From Bin5 sp034428435 (GTDB lineage: Bacteria > Chloroflexota > Anaerolineae > Caldilineales > Caldilineaceae), in assembly GCA_034428435.1 (NCBI GenBank), contig DAOUHY010000148.1, positions 1 through 7,224 of the forward strand: a stretch of DNA of 7,224 bases. Direction: 5' to 3'. Positions 5,269-7,224 of this stretch are shown here, piece after piece (within the stretch, counting starts at the first letter, position 1; each line of letters opens with the position of its first letter). A program made the translations under genes and the position numbers. The notes under the pieces were generated by a model. That model was not told the DNA's origin and did not search any database. It saw only the letters and a program-made list of their open reading frames with translations.

Positions 5269-5320
5269 AAGGAGTCAATAGATGTCACCCTGTCCATCCA
5301 TCGCCCACCCCCCATCTTGA
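5269..5320 (+). CDS. Possible 12-codon leader ORF with perfect Shine-Dalgarno
   Basis: AAGGAG (5269-5274), seven bases before ATG 5282, is among the strongest ribosome sites in the window. The ORF encodes MSPCPSIAHPPS and stops at TGA 5318-5320. Five of its 12 residues are serine and proline pairs with CCC/CCA codons, which can slow ribosomes. It is wedged between the 5236-5268 hairpin and the 5324-5346 inverted repeat, upstream of the initiator-like gene, as a regulatory leader would be. It is too short to prove coding and may be chance. Confidence 0.3.
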
Positions 5321-5323
5321 CAA

Positions 5324-5346
5324 GCGGTTGCGCGATCGTCAACCGC
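5324..5346. promoter_or_regulatory. Inverted repeat upstream of the initiator-like gene
   Basis: GCGGTTG (5324-5330) and CAACCGC (5340-5346) are perfect 7-base arms around CGCGATCGT, which itself contains the palindrome CGATCG. The site may be an operator for autoregulation by the winged-helix protein or an RNA hairpin just after the leader stop. A TTGACA at 5317-5322 overlaps its left edge, but no matching -10 box is visible at the right distance. Confidence 0.4.
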
Positions 5347-5473
5347 CGTGTTATCCTCCAGATCCACAACTGAAAATGCCCGTCAAAATGCAACTGCCCA
5401 CCTGGGAGAGGTGAGCAGCGGCAGGAAGACGGACGATGACGGCGAGTTACCAGCTCCCGTCACCAGAGACAAC

Positions 5474-5479
5474 AGGAGG
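5474..5479 (+). promoter_or_regulatory. Ribosome binding site that sets the initiator start at GTG 5489
   Basis: AGGAGG lies nine bases before GTG 5489. The frame is open back to GTG 5348, but the 47 extra residues are polar and featureless, and no ATG is available. GTG 5489 is therefore preferred. Confidence 0.7.
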
Positions 5480-5488
5480 GTACGTCCC

Positions 5489-6520
5489 GTGTCTGCCTCA
5501 CAGCATACCATTGCGCACGCCTGCAAGTCAACATCTGAGATTCACCCGAACGGCTTCAGCTGCCCCGACCACAACCGGCATCAGCATTTCCGCTACGAGA
5601 ACATCGTTCTCGACCTCTTCGAGTCCGACATCCTCTCCGTTCTGCCTTCCCATCTGAAAGCGGTCGTCCTCCTCGGCGCTGGCCTGGCCAACAGCGACAA
5701 CCGCAACGGCAGATACAGGTCCTTCTACTTCCGCCAGGGATGGACCGCACAGAAGCTGGGCATCTCGCGCCAGGCCCTGTCCAGCTACCTCGGCGCCGCC
5801 GTTGAGCACGGCGTCCTCGTCAAACTCGGCAAAGGCCATCCCAAAAACAGGCGCAAGGGCGCCCAGCCCGTCATCTTCTACGCCGTCCCCGAATTCGAGG
5901 ACCTTTGCCGCCTCGCCGCCACCAAAACCAGGGCCGACTTTACGCGCAAAAAGAGCCCCGCCGACGTCGCCCGCATTGTGGATAACGCCCAGAAGGTGTC
6001 AACCCCCGTTTTACAACCTCCGGCCCAGAAGGTGTCAAGCGGCCGCGACACCTTGTTGTCAAGCGAGCGCGACACCCTTAGCGGGAGGTTGTCAACCGGG
6101 CGCGACACAAAAATAGATCTACTACCTGAAATAGATAAAGGAAATGGAAAAGGGGTACATCCATCAGAAAACGGGGATAACATAAAATCTGACTTCAACA
6201 CCAACGGCCACTCCGCCGCTGACGCTTCCGACGGCAAGTCCGAGATCCTCTGTCCATGCGGCAACGCCATCCCGCCTGAAAAGTGGGCGGCCGGCCGCGA
6301 GCTGTGCAAAGAATGCTGGGAGAAGGAGCAAAGAGCCGCGCACGCAGTGTGGAAGAAAGAGGAGGAGGAAAACAGGCGCAAACACGAGGAAGGGCACCGC
6401 GAATTTTTCCGCGAAAAATGGGCGCACCTGGACAAAGGCAAAAGGGCTGGCAAACTATGGATAGGAACAAACTTTGCAACGCGGGGAACGGACGCCGGTC
6501 TCGCCGCGGCGGCCGACTAG
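5489..6520 (+). CDS. Winged-helix and zinc-ribbon protein, probable replication initiator
   Basis: A 343-residue protein from GTG 5489. Residues about 36-135 form a winged helix-turn-helix of the replication-protein type: FESDILSVLPSHLKAVVLLG, then GWTAQKLGISRQALSSYLGA (84-103, recognition helix SRQALSSYL) and a basic wing (KLGKGHPKNRRKGAQ). Residues about 168-207 are a serine/threonine-rich linker repeating 'GRDT/ERDT'. A zinc-ribbon pattern CPC-x15-CKEC has cysteines at 255, 257, 273 and 276. A highly charged helical tail (277-325, EEEENRRKHEE) follows. The layout recalls phage and plasmid initiators such as lambda O, with an N-terminal DNA-binding domain, a linker encoded by iterons, and a C-terminal partner-binding region. 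No helicase loader, integrase or partition gene is beside it. The winged helix is clear; the initiator role is inferred. It could instead be a transcription regulator. Confidence 0.65.
   Translation: MSASQHTIAHACKSTSEIHPNGFSCPDHNRHQHFRYENIVLDLFESDILSVLPSHLKAVVLLGAGLANSDNRNGRYRSFYFRQGWTAQKLGISRQALSSYLGAAVEHGVLVKLGKGHPKNRRKGAQPVIFYAVPEFEDLCRLAATKTRADFTRKKSPADVARIVDNAQKVSTPVLQPPAQKVSSGRDTLLSSERDTLSGRLSTGRDTKIDLLPEIDKGNGKGVHPSENGDNIKSDFNTNGHSAADASDGKSEILCPCGNAIPPEKWAAGRELCKECWEKEQRAAHAVWKKEEEENRRKHEEGHREFFREKWAHLDKGKRAGKLWIGTNFATRGTDAGLAAAAD
5995..6108. repeat. Four iteron-like repeats inside the initiator-like gene
   Basis: Units begin at 5995, 6031, 6055 and 6088. The last three share GKTGTCAA, then six to seven variable GC-rich bases, then CGCGACAC (6031-6051, 6055-6075, 6088-6108). 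The first keeps GGTGTCAA but ends in TTACAACC. Each is itself a partial palindrome (GGTGTC...GACACC is perfect in the second). Start-to-start distances are 36, 24 and 33 bases, all multiples of three, so the frame is kept. They may be binding sites for the protein's own winged helix. Confidence 0.65.
6111..6200. other. AT-rich segment next to the iterons, candidate DNA-unwinding element
   Basis: These 90 bases inside the initiator-like gene are about 34% G+C by hand count, whereas the 80 bases before them (6031-6110) are about 64%. They follow the last iteron by two bases. AT-rich DNA flanking iterons is where initiators such as lambda O open the duplex. The coding alternative is a Lys/Asn/Asp-rich linker. 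Confidence 0.5.
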
Positions 6521-6554
6521 GGCCCGTTGCGCACAGAAAATCCCATACGCCCTT

Positions 6555-6643
6555 GGTGTTCTCCGCGCCCCTCCGCGTCCTCCGCGGACAAAAAGATGTT
6601 CTCCGTGTTCCTCCGTGTCTCTCCGTGGACAAAAAGGTGTTCC
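6555..6643. repeat. Tandem repeat of 40-41 bases, CACGGAG/CGCGGAG type
   Basis: Two units (6555-6594 and 6595-6635) plus the first bases of a third (GGTGTTC at 6636). Each reads GRTGTTCTCC, two more CTCCG-type sub-repeats, then GGACAAAAA. On the minus strand the sub-repeats are GCGGAG throughout the first unit and ACGGAG throughout the second. This resembles the 'CACGGAGACACGGAG' dispersed repeats known from many environmental bacterial genomes. It lies between the initiator-like gene and the Uma2 gene and encodes nothing. Confidence 0.75.
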
Positions 6644-6700
6644 CGATGGTGAGCCCGAATGTCTGGACCGCGAACTGCTCTTGGCCCGCCCGACCAGTAG

Positions 6701-6706
6701 TATAAT
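6701..6706 (+). promoter_or_regulatory. -10 box of the Uma2 gene promoter
   Basis: A consensus TATAAT lies 32 bases before the ATG. The only -35-like hexamer, TTGGCC at 6681-6686, is 14 bases away and too close, so the -35 element is weak or absent. Transcription would start near 6713. Confidence 0.5.
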
Positions 6707-6738
6707 GCCCTCACCTCATCACCAACGGGGGAACTGCC

Positions 6739-7224
6739 ATGGCACGCCCAAAAGAGAAACTGCTGACCGCCGACGACCTTCTCCGCCTTGATAGCGAACG
6801 CATTCATGGCGAACTGATACGGGGGGCGCTTTGCGAGACGGTGCCAACAGGGGTAAGACGCGGCCACATTGTGGTGAATCTGACGATTCTGCTCGGTGGA
6901 TTCATCAAGCCCCGGCGGTTTGGGTGGATCTTGGCTTCCCAAGTGGGTTTCCTGCTCGAACGCGACCCTGATACCGTAAGAGCGCCTGACATCGCCTATG
7001 TCTCCGCCAATAAGCTCCCCCTGGATGCTGATGTCCCTGGATATTACGAGGGCGCCCCTGACCTGGCAATCGAGATTATCTCTCCCAGCGACAGTCCCCG
7101 GGAGCTCTATCACAAAGCCCGCATGTGGATCAGCTTCGGCGCGCCGCTCGTATGGGTTGTCGACCCGGAGAACCGTGCCATCGAAGTCCACCGTCCCAAT
7201 CAGCCTGTGCTGCATCTGGCCGAA
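6739..7224 (+). CDS. Uma2-family endonuclease (DUF820), 3' end outside window
   Basis: The first 162 codons of a Uma2-family protein, a PD-(D/E)XK restriction-endonuclease-like family that is abundant in Cyanobacteria, Chloroflexota and Planctomycetota and whose cellular role is unsettled. Family marks are RIHGELIRGAL (21-31), H43 in RRGHIVVNL, the 'PD' strand TVRAPDIAYVS with D84, PDLAIEIISPSDS (107-119) with E112, and APLVWVVDPENRAIEVHRP. Most members have E-V-x-SPSD with a lysine shortly after (here K127 in 'YHKARMW'), so the active site looks intact. The ribosome site GGGGGA (6727-6732) is six bases before ATG 6739. The usual length is about 185-200 residues, so roughly 25-40 are missing. 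It has its own TATAAT and is not in an operon with the gene to the left. Confidence 0.9.
   Translation, partial: MARPKEKLLTADDLLRLDSERIHGELIRGALCETVPTGVRRGHIVVNLTILLGGFIKPRRFGWILASQVGFLLERDPDTVRAPDIAYVSANKLPLDADVPGYYEGAPDLAIEIISPSDSPRELYHKARMWISFGAPLVWVVDPENRAIEVHRPNQPVLHLAE

Noticed and set aside
5098..5373. 91-codon plus-strand open frame
   Set aside because: It is Arg/Pro-rich without protein character and runs through the hairpin, leader and inverted repeat.
5348..5488. 47-residue N-terminal extension of the initiator-like protein
   Set aside because: The extension is polar and featureless, lies over control signals, and AGGAGG is well placed for GTG 5489.
6517..7215. 232-codon minus-strand open frame
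   Set aside because: It is antisense to the Uma2 gene and reads through the tandem repeat ('RRNTEN...SAEDAEGRGEH'), a common spurious translation of such repeats.
1..7224. CRISPR array, tRNA or rRNA genes
   Set aside because: No regularly spaced repeat-spacer pattern, no cloverleaf and no rRNA sequence were seen; the iteron-like repeats are too close and uneven for CRISPR.

Overview
The window is a stretch of accessory DNA from a bacterial chromosome or large integrated element. No rRNA, tRNA, housekeeping gene or taxon-specific marker is visible. The mixture (a Uma2-type endonuclease gene, Gp49-like toxin-antitoxin genes, a solo nucleotidyltransferase, a lone HicB, and an ACACGGAG-type tandem repeat often seen in uncultured-lineage genomes) suggests an environmental bacterium of moderate to high G+C, of the kind found in Planctomycetota, Chloroflexota, Armatimonadota or Cyanobacteria. 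That is an inference from gene content; the phylum cannot be fixed from the sequence. Hand counts show mosaic composition: about 43% G+C at 61-240, about 50% in 1981-2160, and about 64% in 2641-2760.

Layout. Positions 1-57 hold the first 19 codons of a minus-strand gene. After a 312-base gap, 370-2426 carries a two-gene operon (ATGA overlap): an ABC/OLD-type ATPase without a TOPRIM domain, and a small cysteine-rich protein with a possible PD-(D/E)XK nuclease core. This is the best candidate for an undescribed system, most likely anti-phage defence. At 2589-2921 is a HicB antitoxin-like gene with no hicA, started over the tail of a minus-strand gene remnant. At 3123-3859 is a complete RelE/HigB-like toxin plus XRE antitoxin pair, with a promoter that contains a perfect inverted repeat and appears to give a leaderless mRNA. 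Positions 3860-5035 are a graveyard: a coding-like fragment, an intact MNT nucleotidyltransferase whose HEPN partner is reduced to a 16-codon stub, and two broken minus-strand genes. Positions 5236-5346 hold a strong hairpin, a perfect Shine-Dalgarno with a 12-codon ORF, and a second inverted repeat. They lead into a 343-residue winged-helix/zinc-ribbon protein (5489-6520) that looks like a replication initiator. Its gene contains four iteron-like repeats followed at once by an AT-rich stretch, the arrangement of an origin inside an initiator gene as in phage lambda O. A two-unit tandem repeat (6555-6643) and a TATAAT promoter precede a Uma2-family endonuclease gene that runs off the end.

Three copies of one 43-base element, built around CGACAAATTGTCG and all in the same orientation, sit in the gaps at 158-200, 2987-3029 and 5039-5081. 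They separate the defence/HicB block, the toxin-antitoxin/MNT block and the replication block. This dispersed element is the clearest structure that the genes do not explain.
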